From the NCBI RefSeq assembly GCF_001440545.1, contig NZ_LKHP01000003.1, positions 124,001 through 188,000 on the forward strand: a stretch of DNA of 64,000 nucleotides. The letters run 5' to 3'. The stretch comes from Caloramator mitchellensis. Its GTDB lineage: Bacteria > Bacillota > Clostridia > Clostridiales > Caloramatoraceae. Under the pieces are notes generated by a model. The model did no database searches and was not told the DNA's origin. It worked only from the letters and a program-made list of their open reading frames with translations. Shown here piece after piece: positions 26,337-34,718 of this stretch; the first letter of the stretch is position 1, and every line of letters begins with the position of its first letter. The position numbers and the translations under genes were made by a program.

Positions 26337-27566
26337 ATGAAAAGAATTTGGATAATGAATCACTATGCAGTTCCACCATATATAGGTGGGGGGACAAGGC
26401 ACTTTGATTTAGCAGAAGAATTGGCAGGTCGAGGATATGATGTAACTGTTTTTGCATCTAGTTTTGATTTAAAAACAAGAACTGAAAGGCTTAATGAAGG
26501 TGAAAGATACAGAATAGAAGAGATAAACGGGGTTAAGTTTTTCTGGATAAGGACATATCCGTATAAGACGAATGATTATAAAAGATTTTTGAATATGATT
26601 TCATTTGCAGTGAATTCATATAGAATATTGAGTAGACTTGAAAGGCCTGATGTAATTTTAGCTTCTTCAGTCCATCCTTTTACCTGCATTAGTGGATATT
26701 ATCTTGCAAAGAAGTTTGGTGCAAGGTATATTGCTGAGATTAGAGACCTTTGGCCGGAAACTTTGATTGATATGGGTGCTATGAGAAAAGATAGCATATC
26801 AGCAAAGGTTTTTTATGCAATAGAAAAGTTTATTTATGATAAGGCAGAGAAGATAATTGTCCTTTTACCTGGAGCTAAGGATTATATTAATTCAGTTGGA
26901 AATTACGGAGACAAGGTTGAATATATTCCAAATGGAGTTGTTGTGAAAAGATACGATGAAGTCCTGCAAAAGAATGAAAAAAGCTCAAGAGTAGAAGAAA
27001 TACTAATTGAGCATGCAGGTAAATTAAAGGCGGTTTATCTTGGCGCGATGGGCCCTGCAAATGCACTCGATGTAATATTAAATGCAGCAAAGATTTTAAA
27101 GGATGAAGGCATTAATAATATAGATATACTACTAATAGGAGATGGGCCTGAAAAGGAAAAATTGATAAACATGAAAAACGAATTAGGGCTTGAAAATGTT
27201 TCAATCTATGACCCTATAAAGAAGTATGATGTTCCATTTTTATTAGACGGCATAGATATCTGCCTATTCAATCTTAAGGATTTGGATGTTTTTAAATACG
27301 GCATAAGTCCAAATAAACTTTTTGATTATCTATGCAGTGCAAAACCAATTCTTTTTTCATGTAAGGCGGTAAATGATATCGTAAAGGAAGCTAACGCAGG
27401 AATATCAATCGAACCTGAGTCTCCAGAAAGGTTTGCAGCGGCCCTAAAGGAGCTTGCAAATATGGATGAGCATAAAAGAAGAGAACTTGGGCAAAATGGA
27501 CGAAGGTATGTTGAACAAAACCACGACATTTCAAGATTGGTTGATAAACTTGATTCATTGTTTTAA
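26337..27566 (+). CDS. Glycosyltransferase family 4, WbuB-like
   Basis: 409 residues, ATG 26337 three nt after the epimerase stop, with AGAGGTG upstream. N-terminal YAVPPYIGGGTRHFDLAEELA, the central IRDLWPE motif near residue 140 and a C-terminal nucleotide-sugar domain (YLGAMGPANALD, LIGDGPEKEKL, YGISPNKLFDYLCSAKP) place it among WbuB-type GT4 enzymes, often acting on aminodeoxy sugars in O-antigen clusters. It likely adds a sugar to the lipid-linked repeat unit on the cytoplasmic side. Confidence 0.88.
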   Translation: MKRIWIMNHYAVPPYIGGGTRHFDLAEELAGRGYDVTVFASSFDLKTRTERLNEGERYRIEEINGVKFFWIRTYPYKTNDYKRFLNMISFAVNSYRILSRLERPDVILASSVHPFTCISGYYLAKKFGARYIAEIRDLWPETLIDMGAMRKDSISAKVFYAIEKFIYDKAEKIIVLLPGAKDYINSVGNYGDKVEYIPNGVVVKRYDEVLQKNEKSSRVEEILIEHAGKLKAVYLGAMGPANALDVILNAAKILKDEGINNIDILLIGDGPEKEKLINMKNELGLENVSIYDPIKKYDVPFLLDGIDICLFNLKDLDVFKYGISPNKLFDYLCSAKPILFSCKAVNDIVKEANAGISIEPESPERFAAALKELANMDEHKRRELGQNGRRYVEQNHDISRLVDKLDSLF

Positions 27567-27616
27567 TTTATTGGAAATATTGTGTTTTAGAAAAGATTTT
27601 ACAAGGAAGTGGTTGT

Positions 27617-28237
27617 GTGAAAAGCTTGCAACTTATTATTAAAAGATTATTTGACTTTATGTTTAGCCTTATTCTTCTTATTATTTTATTTCCACTTTTT
27701 TTATTAATATCAATCCTGATTAAGCTTGACTCAAAGGGAGAGGTATTCTTTAAACAGGAGAGGGCAGGGCTTAATGGGAAGCCTTTTATGATTTATAAAT
27801 TCAGAACAATGGTTAAGAACGCCGAAAAGATTGGCGATGGATATTATACAGGCGAAAATGACCCAAGAATAACAAAGGTTGGTAATTTGTTAAGAAAAAC
27901 AAGCCTTGATGAACTTCCACAGCTTATAAATATTTTAAAGGGTGAGATGAGCATAATAGGACCAAGGCCAACTTTGATGTATCAGGTGGAAAAATATGAC
28001 GAATTTCAAAAGAAAAGGCTTTTGATGAAGCCTGGTGTAACTGGTCTTGCTCAGGTTAACGGAAGAAACAGCCTGTCGTGGCCGGAAAGAATTAAATATG
28101 ACGTTCAGTATGTTGAGAATTGGAGCCTTTGGCTGGATATAAAGATATTCTTCAGGACGTTTTTAGTGGTCTTAAAGGGCGAGGGTGTATATGCAGAAAA
28201 GGAAAAGTTCATAATTAAAGATAAGAATGAGCTATAG
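27617..28237 (+). CDS. Small phosphoglycosyl transferase (PglC-like initiating sugar transferase)
   Basis: 206 residues from GTG 27617 behind AAGGAAG. A single N-terminal hydrophobic segment (about 13-35) precedes the catalytic domain with KQERAGLNGKPFMIYKFRTM, the TSLDELPQL Asp-Glu dyad and GPRP. The size is that of the monotopic one-domain family typified by Campylobacter PglC (about 200 residues). It transfers a phospho-sugar from UDP-sugar to undecaprenyl phosphate and so starts the repeat unit. PglD- and PglE-type genes follow at once, which points to diacetylbacillosamine-1-phosphate as the sugar. Confidence 0.9.
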   Translation: MKSLQLIIKRLFDFMFSLILLIILFPLFLLISILIKLDSKGEVFFKQERAGLNGKPFMIYKFRTMVKNAEKIGDGYYTGENDPRITKVGNLLRKTSLDELPQLINILKGEMSIIGPRPTLMYQVEKYDEFQKKRLLMKPGVTGLAQVNGRNSLSWPERIKYDVQYVENWSLWLDIKIFFRTFLVVLKGEGVYAEKEKFIIKDKNEL

Positions 28238-28245
28238 GTGATTTT

Positions 28246-28884
28246 ATGAAAAATATTGTTATAGTAGGAGCAGGAGGACATGGAAGGGTTATACTTGATA
28301 TACTCCTTGCGATGAAGAAGAATTGCCAATTGAATATATTAGGATTTATCGATGATGCATCTTTTGGAGAAGTTCTTGGGTATAAAATACTCGGAAAAGT
28401 AGAAGATTTAAAGGATTTAAAGGCTGAATATGGTGAAATATTCGCAGTTCCAGCGATTGGAGATAATTTTACAAGGGAGAGGGTTGTTAAAAGGCTGGAG
28501 AGTTTAGGAATCAACCTTTTTACAGCCATTCACCCTACAGCAGTAATTGGAGGAAACGTAACTATTGAAGATGGAACGGTAGTTATGGCATGTGCTGTAA
28601 TAAACAATAGTGCAAGGATTGGTAAGGCTGTTATAATAAACACTTCGGCGGTTGTTGAACATGACAATGTATTGGGGGATTATGTTCACATATCCCCGGG
28701 GGCTCACCTTGCTGGAAATGTTGCAATTGGAGATTACAGCCATGTAGGAACAGGTGCTAATATTATACCCGGCATAAATATTGGAAAGAACGTAACCGTT
28801 GGGGCAGGGTCGACAGTTATAAGGGACGTTGAGGATAATGCTGTTGCTGTTGGAGTGCCTGCAAGGGTGATAAAGTATAAATGA
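28246..28884 (+). CDS. NeuD/PglD-family sugar O/N-acetyltransferase
   Basis: 212 residues, ATG 28246 eight nt after the previous stop. The N-terminus binds UDP-sugar (IVGAGGHGRVILDIL, then GFIDD near residue 35), and a left-handed beta-helix of hexapeptide repeats follows (IGKAVIINTSAVVEHDNVLG, HVGTGANIIPGINIG), ending AVAVGVPARVIK. The two-part layout is that of PglD, which acetylates the 4-amino group of UDP-4-amino-6-deoxy-GlcNAc. Its stop overlaps the ribosome site of the next gene. Confidence 0.88.
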   Translation: MKNIVIVGAGGHGRVILDILLAMKKNCQLNILGFIDDASFGEVLGYKILGKVEDLKDLKAEYGEIFAVPAIGDNFTRERVVKRLESLGINLFTAIHPTAVIGGNVTIEDGTVVMACAVINNSARIGKAVIINTSAVVEHDNVLGDYVHISPGAHLAGNVAIGDYSHVGTGANIIPGINIGKNVTVGAGSTVIRDVEDNAVAVGVPARVIKYK

Positions 28885-28895
28885 GGAGGCTTAAT

Positions 28896-30014
28896 ATGAA
28901 GGTTCAGCTTGCAAAACCAGATATAACACAAAGGGAAATAGACGCAGTTGTTGAGGTCATGAAATCAGGAATTTTGAGCATAGGTCCAAAGATAGAGGAG
29001 TTTGAGAGAAAGATTGCAGATTACACTGGAGTTAAGTATGCAGTTGCTGTTAACAGCGGAACAAGTGCGCTTAATCTTATTGTTAAGGCACTTGGAATTG
29101 GAAATGGCGATGAGGTAATAACTACTCCATACAGCTTTGTAGCCTCGGTTAACTGTTTTATTATGGAGGGGGCAAAGCCAGTTTTTGTAGACATTGACCC
29201 TAAGACATTCAATATGAATATCGAGGAGATTGAGTCGAAAATAACACCAAAAACAAAGGCAATTTTAGCGGTAGATGTTTTTGGTCAGCCTATTAATATG
29301 AAGAGGCTAAGAGAAATTGCGGATAAGCATAATCTCTATTTAATCGAAGATAGCTGTGAAGCGCTAGGCTCAGTTTACGATGGAGTTAGAGCGGGAAGCC
29401 TTGCTGACGCTGCTGCATTTGCGTTTTACCCTAATAAGCAGATTACAACTGGAGAAGGCGGGATAATAGTTACAAACAATCAAAAAGTAGCAGAAATTGC
29501 CCAGAGCTTAAGGAGCCAAGGAAGGGCGATAACTGGTTTTTGGTTGCATCACGAAAGATTAGGGTATAACTATAGAATGAGCGAAATTAACGCAGTTTTA
29601 GGAAGCGTTCAAATGGATAGGCTTGATGAGATAATACAAAAGAGATTAAAGGTTGCTAAAAGATATGATGAGATTCTTAGCAAAATAGATGGAGTTGAAG
29701 TTCCATATATCGACCCTAAGGTTGATGTAATGAGCTACTTTGTATATGTTGTTCAGCTTGCAAGGGATATTGACAGAGATAAGGTTATGGAATATTTAAA
29801 ACAAAATGGTATAGGCTGCAGACCATATTTTACGCCTATACATGTTCAACCATATATGGTGGAGATGTTTGGTTATAAAGAAGAGGATTACCCAATAACA
29901 GCTGATGCTGGAAGAAGATGCGTTGCACTTCCATTCTACAACGATTTATCCGATGAAGAAGCAAACTATGTAGCAGAAAAATTACAAGAAGCAGTAAGAA
30001 TTTGCAAAAGGTGA
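28896..30014 (+). CDS. DegT/DnrJ/EryC1 aminotransferase, PglE-like
   Basis: 372 residues from ATG 28896 behind GAGGAGG. PLP-enzyme motifs: GTSALNLIVKALGIG near residue 62, EDSCEALGS near 158 and the Lys in FAFYPNKQITTGEGG near 184. It is coupled to the PglD-like gene, so it most likely converts UDP-4-keto-6-deoxy-GlcNAc to the 4-amino sugar. The paralogue at 20525 is assigned to the 3-amino pathway by its neighbours; the two assignments could be tested by phylogeny. Confidence 0.88.
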   Translation: MKVQLAKPDITQREIDAVVEVMKSGILSIGPKIEEFERKIADYTGVKYAVAVNSGTSALNLIVKALGIGNGDEVITTPYSFVASVNCFIMEGAKPVFVDIDPKTFNMNIEEIESKITPKTKAILAVDVFGQPINMKRLREIADKHNLYLIEDSCEALGSVYDGVRAGSLADAAAFAFYPNKQITTGEGGIIVTNNQKVAEIAQSLRSQGRAITGFWLHHERLGYNYRMSEINAVLGSVQMDRLDEIIQKRLKVAKRYDEILSKIDGVEVPYIDPKVDVMSYFVYVVQLARDIDRDKVMEYLKQNGIGCRPYFTPIHVQPYMVEMFGYKEEDYPITADAGRRCVALPFYNDLSDEEANYVAEKLQEAVRICKR

Positions 30015-30025
30015 TGGAGGGAAGA

Positions 30026-31570
30026 ATGAAGGGTGTTAATTTAGCAAAGGCTGCAGGTATAGTTATGTTTATAACTATCATGAGTAAAGTTTTAGGTTTT
30101 TTTAGAACTATGCTTTTAGCAAGCAGCTTTGGAACTACAATGCAGAGCGATGCATATGTTGTGTCGCTTACAATTCCACTTATTATATATTCAGTTATTG
30201 GTGCTGCTGTAAACACTACCTTTATCCCCATACTAAGCAGAAGCCTGACACAAAGGGGCAAAGAGGACATGATTCAGTTTGCCAATAACATTATGAATAT
30301 ATTATTCCTGATTTCAATTATTATTTTTGGAGTTGGATTTCTGCTTTCGCCTCAAATTGTAAGGGTTATTGCCCACGGTTTTTCAGGTGAAAAGTTTAAT
30401 TTAACAGTGGCTCTGACAAGGATTAGCATGTTTAATGTCCTGGCATTGAGTATGACGGCTGGGTTTATGTCGATTCTGCAGAGTTTAAACGAGTTTAAAG
30501 CACCTGCAATGGTCGGCATTGCGCTTGATCTGCCGATTATTTTGTATCTTATTTTAGGTGCAAAATATGGTATTTATGGTCTTTCTGTAGCAACATTAAT
30601 TGGATATACTATGCAGTTTGTCATACAAATACCTTATCTTTTAAAGCACGATTATAAATATAAATTTTTTATAGATTTAAAGGACACAAGGGTCAAGGAG
30701 ATGCTGTATCTTATCCTTCCTATTTTGATTGGGACAACTGTGAATCAAATAAACTCGATTGTGGATAAGACTATGGCGTCCAGCCTTCCTAATGGGAATA
30801 TTTCAGCATATAATTTTGCTATAAACGTTAACAGCATGCTCTATGGCGTCTTTGTTGCATCGATTATTATGGTTATATACCCTGCAATATCAAGGGAAGG
30901 TGCAAACAAAGCCTATGACAATATGAAGGTTTTTATTCACAAAGGAATAACAAGCATACTACTTATAATGGTTCCAGCAGCTGTAGGGCTTTTTGTATTA
31001 AGATATGATGTATTGACTATTTTCTTTAAAAGAGGTCTTTTTAATGAGGATTCTGTAAATCTTACAGCATATGCGTTAGCATTTTTGCTGTTAGGACTTC
31101 CTTTTTATGGAGTCAGGGACATTTTTAACAGAGCATTTTATGGACTTAACGATACTAAGACTCCTATGATTAATGGAATATTTGGAGTTGCTTTGAATAT
31201 TACTTTAAACCTTTTATTCGTTCGTTATCTTGGAATTGGAGGACTTGCCCTTGCAACATCTATGTCGGCGATATTGACAAGCATTTTGCTTGGAATGGCG
31301 CTTAGCAGAAGGATTAATGGAGTCCAAGGGAGAAAAATTTTAATAGCCCTATTAAAGATAAGTTTATCAGCCTTTATGATGGGATTTGCTGTTAAGGGAG
31401 TAGAGATAGGACTAAAATTTATTTTTACTGGTTTAATTGGAATGGTTTTAACTTTAGGAATAGCAGTTTTGACGGGTATTTTTGTATATTTTATATCGCT
31501 AATAGTTTTAAAGCTTGAGGAACTTGACGATGCTTTAAATATGATACTTAAAAGAAAAAGAGCTAAATAA
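30026..31570 (+). CDS. MurJ/MviN-type lipid-linked oligosaccharide flippase
   Basis: 514 residues. ATG 30026 follows GGAGGG; ATG 30014 is also possible. About 14 membrane segments and the MVF-family opening (SKVLGFFRTMLLASSFG) plus GLPFYGVRDIFNRAFYGLNDTKTP near residue 365. MurJ flips lipid II, but this copy sits inside the polysaccharide operon, where no Wzx of the PST family is seen, so it may flip the Und-PP-linked repeat unit. A second MurJ-type gene at 55012 would be the housekeeping candidate. Confidence 0.88.
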   Translation: MKGVNLAKAAGIVMFITIMSKVLGFFRTMLLASSFGTTMQSDAYVVSLTIPLIIYSVIGAAVNTTFIPILSRSLTQRGKEDMIQFANNIMNILFLISIIIFGVGFLLSPQIVRVIAHGFSGEKFNLTVALTRISMFNVLALSMTAGFMSILQSLNEFKAPAMVGIALDLPIILYLILGAKYGIYGLSVATLIGYTMQFVIQIPYLLKHDYKYKFFIDLKDTRVKEMLYLILPILIGTTVNQINSIVDKTMASSLPNGNISAYNFAINVNSMLYGVFVASIIMVIYPAISREGANKAYDNMKVFIHKGITSILLIMVPAAVGLFVLRYDVLTIFFKRGLFNEDSVNLTAYALAFLLLGLPFYGVRDIFNRAFYGLNDTKTPMINGIFGVALNITLNLLFVRYLGIGGLALATSMSAILTSILLGMALSRRINGVQGRKILIALLKISLSAFMMGFAVKGVEIGLKFIFTGLIGMVLTLGIAVLTGIFVYFISLIVLKLEELDDALNMILKRKRAK

Positions 31571-31597
31571 GTTAACTGACTGTCAGTTAACTTATTT
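31569..31597 (+). terminator. Stem-loop with T-rich tail, terminator or attenuator
   Basis: AAGTTAACTGA and TCAGTTAACTT form a perfect 11-bp stem with a CTG loop, then ATTTTAA. It starts on the flippase stop codon and lies directly before the ribosome site of the next gene. Confidence 0.6.
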
Positions 31598-31612
31598 TAA
31601 GGTGGTGGTTTT

Positions 31613-32731
31613 ATGAGAATTTGCATGTTAACTTCAAGTCATAATATTTTTGACAACAGGATTTATTATAAGGAAATACTTTCTTTGAAGAAATACTATG
31701 ATGATATTTATTTGATAGCACCTGGTGATAAGGATTTTGTAACAGAGGACGGCATAAAGGTCAGGTGCTTTAAAAAGAGAAGGTCGTGGTATGACAGATT
31801 AAGACCCATGAGGGATATGTTTAATATTGCAAAGGAAGTAAATGCAGATATTTATCATGCCCATGAGCCCGATTCATTTCAGGTTGCAGTCAAATTAAAG
31901 AAAAGGTTTGGCAAAAAAATAATATTCGATTCCCACGAATATTATCCTGAGGCATTTGCTGAGCATTTCGGAGGTCTTTTTGAAATTGCAAAAAAAATGA
32001 TTTATATTTACGAAAAGAGCATTGCAATACATGCAGATTATATAGTGACGGTTAATGATATTCTGGTTAATAAGTTTAAAGAGTATAATAATAGTGTTGA
32101 GCTTATAACAAACTACCCTGTTTTAGAGGGGGAAATCAATAAAACATACAGCGAGAAACCAGTGTTTGTTTATGCTGGTGGGCTATCAGAGGATAGGGGG
32201 ATATTAAAAACATTAGAGGCCATTAAGCTTTCTAAAAAAGACGCTAAATATCTGTTTATAGGTAATTTTAGGGATAAGGAAACCGAAGACAGAGTAATGG
32301 ATTATGTCGCTAACAATTTAAAGGAAAAAGATGTTGAGTTTACTGGAAGGATAGGGCATAAAGAGGTTATAGAGTATTTAAAGAAGGCTTATGCAGGGTT
32401 TGTCCTTTTGCAGCCTAAGAATTGGAGATATGTAAATTCTGAGCCAATCAAGCTTTTTGAATATATGATGAGCAAAACTGCAGTTATTGCAAGCGATTTT
32501 CCTATGATGGCGAGTATTGTTGAAGCTGAAAGATGCGGCGTTGTGGTTAATCCTGTTGAACCTAAAGATATTGCAGAGGCTATTGATTATTTGATTGATA
32601 ACAGAGAAATTGCAATTAAAATGGGCGAAAATGGATACAGGGCAACTGTTGAAAAATATAACTGGGAAATAAATGAAAGAAAGCTTCTTATTATTTACAG
32701 ACAGATAGAAGGTGAAATGGTTGGAAGTTAA
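31613..32731 (+). CDS. Glycosyltransferase, GT4 type
   Basis: 372 residues, ATG 31613 behind AAGGTGGTGG. GT-B fold: N-terminal MLTSSHNIFDNRIYYKE, HAHEPDSFQVA near residue 82, FDSHEYYPE near 105, then the nucleotide-sugar domain with YAGGLSEDRGILKTLEA and SEPIKLFEYMMSKTAVI, whose Glu fits the GT4 EX7E motif. It acts at the cytoplasmic face of the membrane on the growing repeat unit. Donor not predictable. Its end overlaps the start of the leucine-rich-repeat gene. Confidence 0.87.
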   Translation: MRICMLTSSHNIFDNRIYYKEILSLKKYYDDIYLIAPGDKDFVTEDGIKVRCFKKRRSWYDRLRPMRDMFNIAKEVNADIYHAHEPDSFQVAVKLKKRFGKKIIFDSHEYYPEAFAEHFGGLFEIAKKMIYIYEKSIAIHADYIVTVNDILVNKFKEYNNSVELITNYPVLEGEINKTYSEKPVFVYAGGLSEDRGILKTLEAIKLSKKDAKYLFIGNFRDKETEDRVMDYVANNLKEKDVEFTGRIGHKEVIEYLKKAYAGFVLLQPKNWRYVNSEPIKLFEYMMSKTAVIASDFPMMASIVEAERCGVVVNPVEPKDIAEAIDYLIDNREIAIKMGENGYRATVEKYNWEINERKLLIIYRQIEGEMVGS

Positions 32732-33428
32732 GTATAATATTGAAAAGATTATTAAAAGCAAATATTTTAAGGTTGCTGTTGCGATTTATGCTGCTATTTT
32801 TGTTTATAACGCTGCCTTAACTTTAATATATCCTGAAAGGTATAGAGCAGGTGCAAATTATACTAATAAATTTAAATTAGAAGCAGATGCAGGAGAAGAT
32901 GGAATTAATCCTATTATGTTTAAGGATAAAAATTTAGAAAGGGTTATTAGAATTTACCTTGGAAAAGACCAGGGGATTATTTTTGCAAAGGATGTTAGAG
33001 GAATTACGGAACTTGATTTGAGATACCAAGGGATAACAACGCTTATTGACCTGAGGTATTTCAAGGGTTTGAAAAAAATTAATGTTGCCTATAATGAGAT
33101 TTCAAGCTTAGAAGGATTAACAAATCTGCCTAAGTTAGAGGAGCTTATAGCCTTTGAAAATAATATAAGCGATATAAAGGGGATTGGGAATGTAAAAACA
33201 TTGAAGAAGCTTGATTTAGCTAATAATAATATTACTGATGTTAGTGAAATAAGCAGTTTAAAAAATTTGGAGATATTGAATCTATCGAGCAACAGGATTC
33301 AAAATATACTAGGATTTGAGAAGTTAATAAATTTAAAGGAGATAGATGTTTCACAGAATAATATAAAGGATTTTAGTGCTGTGGAAAAATTGAAAGTTAA
33401 ACTACTTCTTGACTGGGGGAACAAATGA
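32712..33428 (+). CDS. Membrane-anchored leucine-rich repeat protein
   Basis: 238 residues from GTG 32712, overlapping the previous gene by 20 nt; TTG 32721, with GGTG 6 nt upstream, is an alternative start. One membrane segment at about 20-40 and the rest outside. From about residue 95 there are at least five internalin-type repeats (LEELIAFENNISDIKGIGNV, LKKLDLANNNITDVSEISSL, LEILNLSSNRIQNILGFEKL). Such folds bind proteins or glycans. An LRR protein between a glycosyltransferase and a polymerase is unusual; it may scaffold or sense the polymer. Start overlap with its neighbours shows it is part of the operon. Confidence 0.8.
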   Translation: MKWLEVKYNIEKIIKSKYFKVAVAIYAAIFVYNAALTLIYPERYRAGANYTNKFKLEADAGEDGINPIMFKDKNLERVIRIYLGKDQGIIFAKDVRGITELDLRYQGITTLIDLRYFKGLKKINVAYNEISSLEGLTNLPKLEELIAFENNISDIKGIGNVKTLKKLDLANNNITDVSEISSLKNLEILNLSSNRIQNILGFEKLINLKEIDVSQNNIKDFSAVEKLKVKLLLDWGNK

Positions 33429-34705
33429 TGCTTTTAGAGAGGCTGAGGATACGAAAAGCATATATTTTTAACTTAGCAATCTATTTTATACTGCTTTGTT
33501 ACAGCTATTATTTTTATTTTTATATTTATCAGGACTATACCTACCAGGTAGGTTATTCGCTTTCATTGAATTATTTTAAACTTATTGAAGCAATAGTATT
33601 TACTGTATCTTTAGGGGCTTTATATTTATATTACGATATAAGCGACAGTATTTATTTAACGTATTCATTTATACTATATGTATTATTGTTCGTTCCATTT
33701 ACTGTTTTTTACTGGATGTCGAATAATTACAGACAATACTTTTATATGGTTGTGACTGCGTTTTTGATACTTGAATTGTTTTTTATAGCTTACAAATACT
33801 TTTTCTCAACAAAAAGAGAAAAAAATACAAGATTTAATTATGAATATATACTGTTATTTGTGTTTGCTGTTTTTCTTATAGTTAATATTTTTGCATACTT
33901 AAAATATGGGCATTCGCTGTATTATTTAATTAATCTTGACGAAGTGTATAATATAAGATATGAATCAAGGGAGAAGATACCAACATATTTCAAATATATA
34001 CTTCAATGGTCAGCACTTGTAGTAATTCCAACAAGTATTGCATATATAACAAAGATAAAAAAGTATTACTTATTGATTATTCCACTAACAGTTCAGCTTT
34101 TGATATTTACAATAAACGGCTCAAAGTTCTATTTGTTTTCACTATTAATCAATTTGTTTGTTTTTTTAATTTATTCGGGTGGACTTATGAATTTCATGCT
34201 GCCTGCACTTAATTTATTCATTACTTTTGTTTTGTTATGGAAAAATAATTTTGTAATGTCTGTAGGGATTAGAAGAGCTTTTTTTGTTCCTCAGTCATTG
34301 AGCTTTGTTTATTATGAATTTTTTAAATCTCACCCAAAGCTTTATTTATCAAGCAGTTTCTTGAAAAGGTTTGTCGAAAATATATACAGTTTGGACAGTC
34401 CATTTATTATATCAAGATATGTTTATCATGAACCAAAGATGTCAGCTAATGTTAATTTTATTGCAAATGCTTATTCGCATTTAGGTTTTATTGGAATTGT
34501 TTTGTTTGCAATTATACTGGCGCTGATACTATTAGCTTTTGAATATTTCAGCGAAAATAACGTAAACAGAAAATTCGTTGTTCTTATTTCATTCAGTTCA
34601 TTCTTAGCGCTTGTTAATTCTTCGCTTTTGACGACATTGAAAACACACGGACTTTTAATTGCTATGATTATGAGCGTCCTATTCCTTAAAAGTTTTAGAG
34701 ACTAA
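33425..34705 (+). CDS. Polytopic membrane protein, probable repeat-unit polymerase (Wzy-like)
   Basis: 426 residues, ATG 33425 overlapping the LRR stop by ATGA. About 11 hydrophobic segments with a large hydrophilic loop around residues 280-345 (FKSHPKLYLSSSFLKRFVENIYSL, HEPKMSANVNFIANAY). This topology, without strong sequence motifs, is what Wzy and related oligosaccharide polymerases show. In a cluster with an initiating transferase, flippase and ligase-like gene, a polymerase is expected. The call rests on topology and position. Confidence 0.75.
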   Translation: MMLLERLRIRKAYIFNLAIYFILLCYSYYFYFYIYQDYTYQVGYSLSLNYFKLIEAIVFTVSLGALYLYYDISDSIYLTYSFILYVLLFVPFTVFYWMSNNYRQYFYMVVTAFLILELFFIAYKYFFSTKREKNTRFNYEYILLFVFAVFLIVNIFAYLKYGHSLYYLINLDEVYNIRYESREKIPTYFKYILQWSALVVIPTSIAYITKIKKYYLLIIPLTVQLLIFTINGSKFYLFSLLINLFVFLIYSGGLMNFMLPALNLFITFVLLWKNNFVMSVGIRRAFFVPQSLSFVYYEFFKSHPKLYLSSSFLKRFVENIYSLDSPFIISRYVYHEPKMSANVNFIANAYSHLGFIGIVLFAIILALILLAFEYFSENNVNRKFVVLISFSSFLALVNSSLLTTLKTHGLLIAMIMSVLFLKSFRD

Positions 34706-34718
34706 AGAGGGTGCAATT

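Noticed and set aside
27454-27642. 62-codon frame overlapping the end of the glycosyltransferase gene
   Set aside because: Out of frame with both neighbours, no ribosome site, no recognisable sequence.
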